Assembly (NCBI RefSeq): GCF_040869045.1
Contig: NC_090319.1
Location: 51,432,779 to 51,496,778, forward strand
Direction: 5' to 3'
Source: Eurosta solidaginis
Taxonomy: Eukaryota > Arthropoda > Insecta > Diptera > Tephritidae
DNA length: 64,000 nt
Below the pieces are notes generated by a model. The model saw only the letters and a list, made by a program, of their open reading frames with translations. It did not search any database and was not told the origin of the DNA. Positions 1-11,488 of the stretch are shown here, piece by piece (positions within the stretch are counted from its first letter, which is position 1; the number at the start of each line of letters is the position of its first letter). A program made the translations under genes and the position numbers.

Positions 1-90
1 GCTGCAGGTGCTTCAGGGGCGTCAGTCATATTATTCGAAAATATATGTGTCCAGGTGTAGGGTTTCCCTTTCTGTGCTGATTTATTATTA

Positions 91-745
91 AAAACAAGTA
101 AGAACGAGACTGTCTTCGGCTGTGCCGAAGACTTCATACCGTTCATGAATGAGGCTGAACAATAATCTTATCCTGTTCGTAATCTCCAAATAATCGGATG
201 TATAAAATAAGAAATATATAGTAAAAAGGTGTACATACCTAAACGATTTTTAAAATAGATATAAAATAAAAAATGGCAAAAAAACCCCTTATCTGAACGA
301 TCGGTATGGGATATATATTATATATAGCTCCGATCTAAATGATTTTTTCAGGATATTTTCTAAAATATATTAGAATATATATCACCGAGTTTCACGTTTA
401 TACTTTCTAAATTACGGCAGGAATGACCAAAGTCGTCTTATCTGAACAATCGATTGTATGGGAGATATATGTTATAGTGGTCCGATCCTACCGGATCCGA
501 CAAATGTCTAATATAATACAAAAATACATCCTCGTGCAAAATTTAATTGAGATGTCTCAAAACTTGAGGGACTAATTTGCGTTCAAACAGACAAACGGAC
601 GGACAGACGGACATGGCTATATCAACTCAGTTCGCCGCCCTGATCAATTCGGTATACTTAATGGTGAGTCTATCTTCTATATTTCTCAACGTTACAAACA
701 TCGCGCCAAAGTTAATATACCATTTCATGTTCATGAAAGGTATAA
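91..745 (-). mobile_element. DINE-1/Helentron-like element, family B, minus copy
   Basis: Read on the minus strand, the element starts near 745 with a small palindrome (TTATACCTTTCATGAA), passes a (GTCY)n tract at 580-615 next to the conserved CATGG-box, and ends near 91 after a strong hairpin (arms GTCTTCGGC/GCCGAAGAC, 111-132) followed by TTACTTGTTTT. Palindromic 5' end, GTCY microsatellite and 3' hairpin are the known layout of Drosophila DINE-1 (non-autonomous Helentrons). No coding capacity. It matches the longer copy at 51484-53853 but lacks most of that copy's internal monomers. Confidence 0.75.
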
Positions 746-1424
746 CAATAAAACAATTATACAAGATCTTAAGCATGGAATTTTCATCGATCGATATTGG
801 GGCTTAGTAGCTTAAAAAAACTGTTGCTACTGAAACTTGTAAATGGTCGCTTATGTGTTTTTGACAATAAGGTCTCCTTTTATTTTATTATTTTAAGTTT
901 TCATCAACCACTAGCTGTTCGTTTTCTAATTCACATAGATACATACATACACACGGCCTAATATGTCTGCCTACGCCTACATATTTGAAAATTGCAGTTT
1001 CTTCTTCTCTTAATTGAATTGGCTGAAATAATATAAATTTAATTTTGTTGCTGTTTTGTCTCGAGTGACTGTATTTGCCTGATTTTTTCTAATTTGTTTT
1101 AAAAAATCGAAGCTCACATCGGCCACTTGCGTCAGTTGAAAATTTAATTTCGATCGCTGTGGACACTCGTCGCTGTTGTCGAAAATACGCATTTGTTCCT
1201 GTTTGAAAAAAATAGTTGATAACTAACTTGAAATATGGCTGTAAGTGAAAGTTGTTATTTAATAAAAAGGAAGCTTGAAAATAATAATCCAAAAAAAAAA
1301 AAAATCTAGGTCAGTGTAAATCTGAAAAAGTAAATCACACAAGGGTTAAGTATCAGGACAATCAATTTCGATGCAATGTAATGAGAATATAATCATTAAT
1401 TTCATTAAATAGCGCTTAGCCGCC
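746..1424. other. AT-rich DNA without recognised feature
   Basis: Short ORFs here have no recognisable motif and the composition is AT-rich with an A-run near 1291-1305. I see no gene, RNA or element end. Confidence 0.5.
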
Positions 1425-1680
1425 TAAGTGATTTTTTCCGTTTGGTAATAAGTCGTGCTAGCTATCCCTGTCTCGTGATAACTGACGTCAATCGGGAGCA
1501 CCAAAGGAAGTCAAGTCTTCCTCTACCCGCCTCTCACAAATCAGTGGAGGTGTCCTCCTTCCTCTGCTTCCAAACTGCGGTGTCAACTGAAGCACTTGCA
1601 GGGCCGTTGCATCTCTGTTTTCGCATAATATCACTTAGCCAAAGAAACCTTTGGCAAGAATTATTTTGCGTTTGATTACT
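1425..1680 (-). mobile_element. LINE 3' fragment (same family as 49410-50120)
   Basis: The reverse complement of this stretch resembles 49940-50110, which lies downstream of a reverse transcriptase thumb region. The shared block includes the segments read (on the antisense frame) as TDVNREHQRK here and IDVNSKHQRR there, followed by FQTAVST. It is a short 5'-truncated LINE remnant with no intact frame. Confidence 0.5.
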
Positions 1681-1854
1681 AAGCTGAAATTGCTGTTGTT
1701 TATGAGAACCTAATATTGTTTGAAATCTCCAAAAACAAAAAGAAAAAAAAAGAAAAACAACTTGTAACCTGAAACATATTTTTATATTATTATACCTTTA
1801 TATTCAGTCGCTTTCATGTTTGTCCCCTCATTTCGATACGAATTTGTGACCCAC

Positions 1855-3125
1855 AAAAAAGTCTTTTTCGGTAACTTCCCGTTGAGCTAGACACTTGATA
1901 CTTAGAGCATAGTTCAGATCTTGGAGACATTACAATGCAAGTGAAAAAAATCGACTAGGTGGCACACGGAACGAGATATACAGAAAAAAAATTTTAAAAT
2001 GGAAATTTTGCGATCGACTTTTAACTAACTTCTCGGTGATCCAGAGTCTTGAAACTTAGCACATAGTTTGCAAGTCGATGGCACTACAATTCGTGGAAAA
2101 CAAAATGCCGCCAGGTGGCAAACGAATCGAGATAAACGAATATCCCTGAAAATCTCTGAAAAAATGCAGAGACTTGAAATTTGGACCGTGATCAGAACCT
2201 GGTGATATTGCAATATTTGATACAAACAATTTTGCTAGGTGGCTCATGGATAGAGATATTAAGAAGATTAATTTTGATTTGGGAATTTTCAATCCATTTT
2301 TAACTAGCTTTCCGGTGACCTATAGACTTGAAGCTAGGCACACAATTCGAGGCTTGGTGGCAATACAATTTACAGAAAACCAAATTCCGCTAGGTGACAC
2401 GCTAAGTGAGATAACCACAAATGCTTGAAAAACGAGGGGAATCTTACAATCGATTTTTTAGTAACTTCCCAGTTAGCCGAAGATATGAAACACGAGCCGT
2501 AAATCAGAACTCGGTGACAATGCAATATTTGATCAAAAAAATTCCGCTAGGTGGGGCATGGATGGAGATATTCGGAAAATTAGTTTTGATTTGGGAATTT
2601 TTCAATCCATTTTTAACTATCTTTCCGGTAGCAATGCTTAATCAAAAAATCAAATCGAGATATTAAGAAAATTAGTTTGCATTTGGGAATTTTTCAATCC
2701 ATTTTTGACTAACTTCCCGGCGACCTATATACTTGAAACTTGGCACTTAGTCAGAGGCCTGGTGACAATACAATTTATAGAAAACAAAGTTCCGCTAGGT
2801 GGCGCGCTAGTCAAGATAACTGCAAATCCTTTAAAAAGCGGGGAATCTTGCGATCGATTTTCGAGTAACTTTCCGATGAGCTAGAGACACGAAACTTGGG
2901 CGTAAATCAGCACCCGGTGACAATGCAATATTTTATCAAAAAAATTCCGCTATTGGATCGGATCGAGATATTGAGAAAACTAGTTTTAAATTGGGAATCT
3001 TGCTATCGATTTTTAACTAACTTCCTGGATATATAGGGACTTGAAACCGGAAATATAGTTTAAAACTCGATGACAGTGCAATGTTTGATCAAAAAATTTG
3101 AGCTACGTAACGCACAAGTCGAACT
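1855..3125 (+). repeat. Divergent ~157-bp tandem array (family D monomer)
   Basis: A motif close to TAACTAACTTCCCGGTGACC recurs at about 1866, 2023, 2301, 2460, 2615, 2707, 2864 and 3016; most steps are 152-159 bp, with one doubled and one shortened step. Each monomer continues with a GACTTGAAACTTGG-like block, a GGTGACAATACAAT block and GCTAGGTGGC. Two monomer types alternate (one with CAATTTATAGAAAAC, the other with CAATATTTGATCAAAA), so the array is dimeric. The same monomer occurs in reverse orientation at 12180-12500 and 18970-20150. ORFs in it are chance. Confidence 0.75.
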
Positions 3126-3259
3126 ATTTAGAAGATTTGGCCATACCTTCATGGCTAGCCTCCTGAGTGTTGCAGGCGTTGTAGAATTCCACGTGGTTGA
3201 AGGCCCAACTCAATGCCTCTCTTTGCTTCTTTTAGGCGTACGCGACTTTCACCACGATT

Positions 3260-3312
3260 CACGCAGTGCCTTGAGCTCGATTCGAACCTTGAACGATTTA
3301 TCAATAGACCGA
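3260..3312 (+). repeat. End of a small TIR element related to 47560-48175
   Basis: The block GCCTTGAGCTCGATTCGAACC followed by TTGAACGATTTATCAATAG and CCGATAAAA is the reverse complement of the terminal block at 47563-47611 and 47990-48035. Only one end is seen here. Confidence 0.5.
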
Positions 3313-3349
3313 TAAAAACAAAAACAATTAGTACTAAAAAATTGAAAAT

Positions 3350-4137
3350 AAAAAGATGATAAAAAATTTTAAGGACTACTTTTATATAAATGGACCAAAA
3401 ATAGAAGGCAATTTGTCCTTTAATGCAGGCATAGTCTTGTTGAATTTTGACTAAAAAGTGTTAACAATAGCTCTTGTAATAGAATTTTGGGATTTAAAAT
3501 TATAAAGGTGGAGCGCGTATTTAAATTTTAAATAATAAATTAATTAATCCCAAGTACTTGGTTTGCCTTAAATTGAAAGATTGTGCTCCACCATTATAGT
3601 TTTAAATCCCAAAATTTTTTACAAGAGCTATTGTTAAAGTTTTTTGGTCAAAATTCAACAAGACTATGTCTGTATGTCTATTGTGGCCACCGTGGTGTGA
3701 TGGTAGCGTGCTCCGCCTATCACACCGTATGCCCTGGGTTCAACTCCCGGGCAAAGCAACATCAAAATTTTAGAAATAAGGTTTTTCAATTAGAAGAAAA
3801 TTTTTCTAAGCGGGGTCGCCCCTCGGCAGTGTTTGGCAAGCGCTCCGGGTGTATTTCTGCCATGAAAAGCTCTCAGTGAAAACTCGTCTGCCTTGCAGAT
3901 GCCGTTCGGAGTCGGCAAAAAACATGTAGGTCCCGTCCGGCCAATTTGTAGGGAAAATCAAGAGGAGCACGACGCAAATTGGAAGAGAAGGTCGGCCTTA
4001 GATCTCTTCGGAGGGTATCGCGCCTTACATTTATTATTTTTTTTTTTATGTCTGTATTAAAGGAAAAATTGCCTTTTATTTTTTGATCCATTTATATAAA
4101 GATAGTCCTTAAAATTTTGTATCATCGTTTTACTTAA
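3350..4137. mobile_element. Long inverted-repeat (foldback/MITE-like) element split by a SINE
   Basis: The left arm (about 3350-3515) pairs with a right arm at 3577-3675 that resumes at 4048-4137. For example GATAAAAAATTTTAAGGACTA near 3355 matches, inverted, TAGTCCTTAAAATTTTGTATC near 4105, and GGGATTTAAAATTATAAAGG near 3490 matches its inverse near 3590. Arms are ~170-180 bp around a ~60-bp spacer. The SINE at 3676-4047 sits in the right arm and is therefore younger. No protein is encoded. Confidence 0.75.
3676..4047 (+). mobile_element. tRNA-derived SINE with 11-bp target duplication
   Basis: The head has a Pol III A-box-like stretch (TGGTGTGATGGTAGCGTG, ~3693) and a B-box-like GGGTTCAACTCCC (~3736). 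A conserved body follows and the element ends in a T-rich tail (TTATTATTTTTTTTT). The 11 bases TATGTCTGTAT occur just before it (3665-3675) and just after the tail (4047-4057; the first T merges with the tail), marking target-primed insertion. The body contains inverted CTCGTCTGCC/TTGCAGATG stretches. Transcription would be by RNA polymerase III with mobilisation by a LINE partner; this is known for the class, not shown here. Confidence 0.8.
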
Positions 4138-4640
4138 TTTTTTTTTTATTTGCAAAATGGTGAGGTTTGAAATGCTAACAACATATTCAAGTATTTTCAG
4201 AATTCGAATTTTTTTTTTAGATGACAGCCGTTATTATATAGGCGTTAGCCCCCTTTTTGTAAGTTGCATCGTCACTTGGTACTTAAATTAATGTCTGCTG
4301 TGGCAAAATGTACACCTTAAACAATCTACACATGTAGGCGATGTGATACACTTTTTCAAATTTCATCTCGTCGGTGGCGGAAAGTCTACCAATTTTTCGT
4401 GAGTTTTATCGTATTAATATTCAGTACAAAATAAAAAAAATGATTTGAATATTTTTTGACTGAATAATTAAAGGAGATACATTTTAGCACATACAAAAAT
4501 AAAAAAAATTAAAAAAAAATTTTTTTTTAGCAATTTTAAAAGGTGTGCCCAAATTGGTACAGTGGCCACACATAGTTAATATATTTTTTATAACCAATTT
4601 AAAACTGCACCCATTTCTTAAGTCAAAGAACTGGACCAAA
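4138..4640. other. AT-rich spacer, nothing recognised
   Basis: Homopolymer-rich AT sequence with no credible ORF, terminal repeat or RNA gene. Confidence 0.5.
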
Positions 4641-4789
4641 TTCCCGAAAATTGTAGAAACAAAAGTGAGATAACCCAAAGAGGTTTGTGCGGAATCTCGA
4701 GGAATGCAATGAATTGCTATCAAAGACGCTTATGACATAACAGAGCTTGTTTTCTAAAAGGATTGAGCAAAGCCGCCATTGCGAAGCAA

Positions 4790-6770
4790 CGATCTGAGTC
4801 TCTTTAGAAGGCAAGTACAGGGCCAAGTATAAGGTTCTGCTGAGGATATACATGCCTGAAAATTTCAGGTCGAAGAAAGTCTCATGGAGAAATTTCAATT
4901 CAAACTTCCAGTGCTCCAACGAAACAGTGCGGTCGAGGAAATTATTAGCAAGGAAAAATGCAGGATCTTGAAAAGAAAGAGAAATTAGAATGATCGTGTC
5001 GTATTGAAGAATCCTTTTTCGGTTTTCGACATACATTTCCCAACGGGAAATGATTCACAAAATCCAGCAGACAGCTCTTACTATCTTACACGGAACCAGC
5101 ACCAAGATCGAATGGGCGTTGAAAACTTCCTCTAAGCGAAAACCACCTGGCTTAGATGATAGACTCCCTGCCATGCCACAAATTCGGAGAGCAGCTATTG
5201 CGGAATAGCTCAAAATAATATTCTATGTATGCATAAGACTGAATCATGTACCGCACTCTTCAAAAATGGCTCATGAAATTTTCCTACCAAATGCGGGAAT
5301 ATTTCTTCTTGATGGATCTGATAGATATGTACACAGAGTCCAACACGGAAGAAAAGTTTTCTCCAAAACACAACATGCGTATACCAAAGGCAAAGTAATA
5401 GACATGCACTGTATAGGGTGGCTATAAACACATACAAAATCCAAAAATATAAGAAGTAAGCCTAAGGAGTATTCTTAGATATTGCCGGGGCTTTCACCAA
5501 TGTCTCCAAAAGGGCGATGTGGATGGTCTTAATAATATTGAAGTACATACAGCTATAACCGGATGGATCAGTTGTATGTTAAATTGGAGGTACTTCACAA
5601 GGGGGGTTGTATGAGGTTACGTAAAAGTGTGCGTATTTTCACCTCTGCTTTCATTATCAGCCAACTGCTCAAGTGGTTCGATGAGGGACCACTCAAACCT
5701 ACGGCTTTTGCAGATGATGTTGCGGCGGTCATAAGAAGCAATTAGCTCTTTGATCGATCGTGAGCTTCGGGATATACATAACTGGGCATCTAATATCGGA
5801 TTGGCCGCAAACGCGCAGAAGACGGATATTACCTAGTTAATTTAGAGGTAAGGAAAGGTCACAAATCGCACCAGGCATAGGCATGGGAACCTGTCGCTTT
5901 ATACAATAAGTTTACGTGGAAGCCCCAAGTGAAGGAAAGAGTGAAAAAGGAATAAGGCCTCGGAGGGACTTGATGCGAGCAAAAGTTTCCTGGGGTGAAC
6001 GTGGGGTGTATCACCCACGCTATCTCTCTAATTGGGTGTCTACATCGATTTTAGATCCTAACTTATACAACGCAGTTTTTGTTTGGTGGACAACCACACA
6101 AAAAAGGATATATACTAATATAATTGAAGGGGTGTGCAGCCTATCAGCAGCATTGTATGCCAGTCTGCAAATCGCATCTTAGGGCCAAATATGTAGCGCT
6201 AGTAACTGCAACAAGACTTAAGAGCTCGGGCGGCTGAAGTGACTGCCGTATAGAAAGCAGATCCTACAGGCTACCAGATCACTGCTATGTTTTTCGTGAG
6301 GAAATTGTAGCCGTGAAGAAAGCAGAGGAAACTCTAGAAGAAGCATACTCAAGCCGCAGTCGAGTCAATGTATATATTGATAGTCAAGCAGCAACAATCT
6401 CGAACAGTACTTCATCAAAAAATGTCGTGGAATGCAACGAAGCATTAGAGAAACTTCGCTCAGGCCGAACCAAATATCTGTACTAGGTTCCACATCATAA
6501 AGTGCAAAAAAGGTAACGAAGAGGTCAATGAGTTGGCAAAGGAGGGTGCAGCACTCGATGAACCGGAGGTAGACGTTACAATATGTTTAATAGAAATCAA
6601 GAGGGGACAGGACTAACATATTATCCATTCGTAACGATTAAAGGCGTATACAGAAGCGAGGGTCTGTAAAATTTCTTAGATCATGCGCAAATTTTACAAC
6701 GTTGCTCATATCGCTAACATGAGAAAACTGAAGACCCTTGATGGGTATGTTAAGTGAACACTGCCTTTTC
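4790..6770 (+). pseudogene. Decayed LINE: reverse transcriptase, RNase H and C-terminal zinc region
   Basis: Conceptual reading in all three plus frames gives an ordered, broken non-LTR pol. There is a pre-RT segment with KPPGLDD near 5145-5165, an LDIAGAFTNVS-like motif spread over frames at 5478-5510, the catalytic motif AFADDVAA at 5704-5727, and a FTWKPQVKERVKK-like segment at 5910-5950. A thumb segment with LYNAVFVWWTTTQKR follows at 6060-6110, then an RNase H part with YIDSQAAT at 6375-6398, and a tail resembling the CCHC-type end at 6650-6760. Several stops and frameshifts interrupt it. This order is that of LINE clades carrying RNase H (I/LOA/R1-like group); clade assignment is inference. 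It cannot encode an active enzyme. Confidence 0.7.
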
Positions 6771-7170
6771 TATGTCATATGCTTATAAGTTGGGCATTGT
6801 AGGTAACATAAGATATATAAATTTCAAGCTGCGGGAATGAAAGTTTTACATAAGAGCTTTGTAGCAAAAAAATATTTCGTTTAGTTTTTTATATTAGCTT
6901 CACTTGCTTGTTTGTATGTATGCAAATCTTTTCTATGCCAAATTATCAAAAATAAGTGTTACGCATACACATCGGTACCTTTCTTTACGGTGGTATGGAC
7001 ATGTTTGAGTGTAATTGGTTGGTTTTTGGTGCTTATTTCGATAACGATTTGAATTGTAATTTAAAAAAAAATATATTAGAGAAAAATTGCAAAGCTTACA
7101 AACGGCGATAGTTACTAGGACATGTTTCTGAATTTCATTTCTTAACAGCTTGCTTTTGGGGAACTGAGTA
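6771..7170. other. AT-rich spacer between two LINE relics
   Basis: No ORF with recognisable motif and no terminal repeats; poly-A-like runs around 7060 could be remains of a LINE tail. Confidence 0.4.
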
Positions 7171-7700
7171 TTGAACTCGAAATCTCAAACATTCATACTT
7201 TATACTAACGTTTTTCAAGCGGAAATATCAGCCGTAACCAAAGCAGTAGAAACCCTGGAAGAGAATAGCTTAAGCTGTAATCGTGTTAACTTTTATATTG
7301 ACAGTCCAGCAGCAATTAAGACAATAATCTCGCATAGCACAGCATCTAAATGCATGTTAGAGTGTAAGCAGTCTCTGGAGAGAATCGGGACAGGGAGAAG
7401 CATACATCTATATTGGGTCCCAGGACACCTGGAATAGATCGGAATAAAAAAGCGGTCGAACTATCTAAAAAGGGCGCTTCCCTTGAAGCTTGCTCCGTAG
7501 ACGTTCCACTTATACAGGGCGAGATTAAGCGAAGGCGAGAGGTGCACGTGATCGACTAAGCGAGGAAGGCGTGGGTGCAAGCGCGGGGCTGTAAAGTGTC
7601 GAAAATTATGTGTAGGTCTTACAACCTTAGACTAACAAAGTTACTTCTATCATTAAAATGAGAGGACTGTAGACTCATGACGGGTCTTCTGACTGCCTAA
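7171..7700 (+). pseudogene. LINE RNase H and C-terminal tail fragment
   Basis: A frame from 7171 to 7437 reads an RNase H core: FQAEISAVTKAVETLEE carries the conserved Glu, FYIDSPAAIK the second Asp, and YWVPGHLE the terminal PGH motif before a premature stop. Another frame continues with LSKKGASLEA and the basic linker. At 7605-7700 comes the TAGGTCTTACAACCTTAGAC block of the LINE C-terminal region also seen at 11400 (minus) and 29650. The Gln of the usual DSQAA is changed to Pro. It is closely related to the minus-strand copy at 11078-11941 and truncated at both ends. Confidence 0.8.
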
Positions 7701-8175
7701 CACCACCAAGAAAATGCGGAATTGGGCGTGGCACCTCCCATACAAATGGAATCTTTAGTAATGCATATCTTTGAAGGTATACATGCCAGAACATTGAAAT
7801 TCAGTAAGGAGTTATTTGAGGTCAATCTTTAACACCACCAAGAATATACGGAATTGGGAAAAAGGGGGCGTGGAACCTCCCATTCAAATGGAATCTTTGG
7901 TACTGCATAACTTTGAAGGTATACATGCCAGAACATTGAAATTCAGTAAGGAGTTATTTGAGGTCAATCTTTAACACCACCAAGAAAATATGGAATTGGG
8001 AAAAAGGGGGCGTGGAACCTCCCATACAAATGGAATATATTATACTGCATATATCTGGATGTCGTAATGGTAGGATAATTAAAATTGGTAAGGAGCTATG
8101 TGACGTTAAGTCCTAAAACCTCCAGTAAAATGTGGAATGGGGAAAAAATATAGCTGCCGTACAAACTTAAGTTAT
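7699..8175 (+). repeat. ~135-bp minisatellite, four units
   Basis: AACACCACCAAG begins units at about 7699, 7831 and 7973, with a diverged fourth at ~8111. Each unit contains GGAATTGGG, GGGGGCGTGGAACCTCCCA and AACATTGAAATTCAGTAAGG. The GGGCGTGG...CCTCCC pattern resembles the boxes in family A elements, so this may be a fragment of a related Helentron-like tandem body. Confidence 0.75.
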
Positions 8176-8289
8176 TTTAACACCTAAAGTTTGACTGCAT
8201 TGTTGAGTTTAGCTGTTATGCCTTTTCGACGTTTAGTAATCTGCCGCTGTTAAAAAAATTGTTTAGCTTCAGTCTATCTACATCTTCTA

Positions 8290-8875
8290 TAAAAATCTAA
8301 TTCTGTGTGTGTGTTGAAAACGTGTTTGCTATATTTCGATCATCTCCAAATTTTGGCTCGAGGTTCCTTCGATCAAGACGAAAGTTTTTCATATTTCAGA
8401 ATTAAGAATTTTAAATTTAAATGTTTTTGTTTTTTGGCTATGCGAAAGAACTATCTTAGCTCCAAAAAATGATGATGTTAACAAAATCAATGATCGCTTT
8501 CAAAATCAATTTCCTGGTGAAGTGATGAAATATAAATCGATCGACACAGTTACAGATGAAGATAAAATTGTGAATTATCCAAATGAATTTCTATACTCCT
8601 TAGAACCAAAAGGAATGCCTGCGCATATATCAACTTTGAAAATTGGCTCACGAGTCATGCTTCTTCGGAATGTAATCAAAGCAACAATCATCAGCGGTAA
8701 AAGCAATACAATAATATAAAATAAGATAAAATAGGATACAAGAATAAAATGTTTTAACAGAAAATTTCACCAAATATGCGTACAAAATTCAATTCAATTT
8801 ACAGAACAATAAATTACAACGTTACAACGTGCGCCTGGTAAAGCTAGTACTAGTATAAAAACCTTTAACCACTCA
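8290..8875 (+). pseudogene. Helitron-like relic with PIF1-type helicase C-terminus
   Basis: From about 8455 one frame reads LAPKNDDVNKIND and continues into the 8522-8719 ORF with SIDTVTDEDK, NYPNEFLYSLEPKGMP and LKIGSRVMLLRNV. This succession is characteristic of the C-terminal part of the Helitron PIF1-like helicase (known: NYPTEFLNS...GMPPH...LKVGSIVMLLRNL). The final helicase motif and 'LSR' region are absent. The AT-rich leader from ~8290 and the CGTGCGCC...AAGCTAGTA block near 8829-8850 resemble Helitron end regions, but I cannot fix the ends. It is a non-autonomous remnant. Confidence 0.65.
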
Positions 8876-8879
8876 GCCA

Positions 8880-10160
8880 TATGAATGCCCCACTGCTCGC
8901 TTTGAAATTGGTTTCTCTAAGTATTACCTTTTTGTTGCTATGCCTTTATTCACCATTTATGTAGGTATATACTGATTCTATATACATATTAATCCTAATT
9001 GTGTGGAATAATTATAGGCGCGCTGCAAGAGCTTAGTAGCATTGAATTTTTTCCTCTAATGTCAATAACAAAAACAATTGTATAAATCAATTTGAGCATG
9101 TCTCGCTAATTAAATACAGATAAAAAAATTTCAATAAAATTATGTGAACTTTATAGAAATAAATCAAATTTCTAAAGCACTAAAAAATATATGAAATTTT
9201 GTTATTTATAATAAATTATTACCTTTTGCCATAAATATACATAAATATATATAGCGAATTTTATGAAAATAGTGAATTTATGTTACTGAAACAAAATGCA
9301 TTTTAATACGCAATATTTGCATACAAATATTTTTAATTATTACGTCATTGCACACACATCTAATAGATTTATATTTTATGTTTTTTTATAGCAAACGAGT
9401 AAACTTTTTACGTAGATACTCGCTGATTGAAATGAATTTAAATTTGCGGTGCATTTAAAATAAAATAAAAAAATGTTAAAGATAATATATAATCTCGATC
9501 GAAAAACCGCCGAAACATTGACAAACCGAATAATTGAAATGCGGTTAAATGCAAAGTTATGTTTAATTGAATTCGATGTATAATTTTTTTTTTTTTTCAG
9601 CTGCGCCATAAATAGTTTTTGTTACACTGTGCGCATATTGATGACAAGGTGATGGAGAATGATTAAGGGCGGGGAGTGTGTGAGTAAGCGACAATGATTG
9701 CTGATTTTTTGTATTTAAATATACATATTCATTTAAATTATACATATTAGTTTGATTCACAATTGGCTCGATTATTTGTTAGTCAGTAGGTGGAACCTTT
9801 TTTTTTGGTATTATTTGTTTTTTCTTTTTAATTATCAAGTTTAAATTTATACAAATACTGGCATATGTGCATAGGTTTCACCCCACATTTCTATAAAAAT
9901 ATGCAAATTAGGTAAATCACTCCTCCTTTTCCCATTTCACTGGGGCTGTTAGAACTTAACGTAATATAGCTGCTTACCAATTTTCATCCATTCTATCATT
10001 ACTAAATCCAGATATATGCAGTTTCAAATACTCCATTTGTGCGGGAGTTCGAAACAATTTTAATGGGTGATTCAAATTTGATTGTGATCGGTCAATGCGA
10101 CTAGAACGCAACCCCATCTATACCTACATACATAATTTGAATTTTATATATGTATATCAG
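8880..10160. other. AT-rich intergenic DNA
   Basis: About 1.3 kb of very AT-rich sequence without an ORF of convincing composition, element ends, tRNA or tandem repeats beyond homopolymers. Confidence 0.5.
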
Positions 10161-10165
10161 GGTGT

Positions 10166-10630
10166 GTCGATTTGTTTGGACGAAAGTTAACCGATATCAC
10201 GCCATCGATTTTAGGATAGGATTTGGGCTCAGGAAAAAAAGTTCTCCTACGCATACCCAAAAAAATAATTTACTAGCCTGCGAAATAAAATTTTTTTAAA
10301 TTTTTTTCGACTTTGATTTTTAAGATTGTTTTCATAACCTACTAAAAAAATGTTCATATGTATACTCTGTCCGACCCAAAAATATCCGCTTACAATGTTG
10401 TCTATAACAGTTAAAAAAAAAAAAAAAATACATGAAAATTTTACAATCAAATGAAAATTTTTTTTTGGTAGGTCATAACAAAACCCTTAAAAATCAAAGT
10501 AAAAAAAAAAAAAAAATTCAATTTCGCAGGCTCGAAATTAATTTTTTTGTGTATGCGTAGTGGAACTTTTTCCTGAGCCCAAATCCTATCGTAAAATCGA
10601 TGGCGCTATATCGGTTAATAAATCGGCGCA
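10166..10630. mobile_element. Palindromic element (long TIR), family P copy 1
   Basis: The sequence reads almost as its own reverse complement: GTTAACCGATATCACGCC at ~10186 mirrors GGCGCTATATCGGTTAAT at ~10602; TTTGGGCTCAGGAAAAA at ~10223 mirrors TTTTTCCTGAGCCCAAAT at ~10567; and the ACCTACTAAAAAAATG block mirrors ATTTTTTTTGGTAGGT. Arms are ~220 bp around a short centre. A second copy lies at 62365-63450. There is no coding capacity; it is a foldback or MITE-type element. Confidence 0.8.
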
Positions 10631-10745
10631 GTGTAAAATATATAGATTAAAAAATAATTTAATAAAATTTTAAGTTAAACGGTTTTATTGAAAATCATAC
10701 TTACATTAAGTAATAATAATACTAAAAGCTATAAAATAATTAGTT

Positions 10746-10982
10746 AGGTCCTAGGTACTAGTCATCACACTCCTCACCAATCTAGGGCGGTGATCAGACA
10801 ATTAAACAAAAGCGTTGGACGCATCAAATTTGTATTGATAGTCATAAGTAAGACCAACTGAACCTTAATCAGGTTATGCCACACATCACATCTTTAGAAA
10901 TTTCACACACCCAATGCTTTTATTTAATTGTCTGATCAACGCCTTAGTTTGATGAGGAGTGTGATCACTAGTACCTAGGTTA
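10746..10982. repeat. ~75-bp-arm hairpin
   Basis: TCCTAGGTACTAGTCATCAC at ~10748 is inverted as GTGATCACTAGTACCTAGG at ~10961. The pairing continues through CACTCCTCA / TGAGGAGTG and TGATCAGACAATTAAA / TTTAATTGTCTGATCA, around a ~75-nt loop. Confidence 0.75.
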
Positions 10983-11077
10983 GGTTGAACTGCCCGGTCC
11001 ATGAGGACCTCAAATAGACTGATTGAGTCCGTAGTGTTACCAGAAATTTGTTTTAATGACCAAACTGAAATACCCTT

Positions 11078-11431
11078 TCAAAAATCAGGACCTATGTTAT
11101 AAAATAACACCGTTCTCTTGGCAAATACTAGAAGCTTCCTAGGACTTAAGCCAGTTTCTGCTTCTAGATCTGACAGCTGTATCACTCCTAATAGCTGGAG
11201 TCTTAGCCTGGCAAGTGCAGGACATGAACTCAAAACGTGCTCGACCGGTTCCCCCTCCAACCAGCACTTCCTACATCTGCTATCACTAACCAAGTCTAAT
11301 TTAAAGGCACGTGACGTCAGAAGACAGTGTCCAGTCAGAATACCCGTCATGAGCCTACAGACCTCTCTTTTTAATGATAGAAGCAACTTTGTTAGTCTAA
11401 GGTTGTAAGACCTACAGATGATCTTCGACAC
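11078..11431 (-). pseudogene. LINE C-terminal zinc-finger region
   Basis: The minus-strand frame reads KLLLSLKREVCRLMTGILTG, then CRKCWLEGEPVEHVLSSCPAL, the CX2C...HX4-5C zinc-binding tail that follows RNase H in this class of insect LINE. A stop and frame change near 11440-11480 separate it from the upstream RNase H frame. The downstream 3' UTR to ~10983 includes GGACCTCAAATAGACTG-like sequence, conserved in the fragments at 18728 and 55575. Confidence 0.8.
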
Positions 11432-11488
11432 TTTACAGCCCCGCGCTTAAACCCACGCCTTTCCCGCTTGTTCGATCATGTGCACCTC

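Noticed and set aside
4623..5036. 137-residue minus-strand ORF
   Set aside because: It lies antisense to the decayed LINE and has no recognisable domain.
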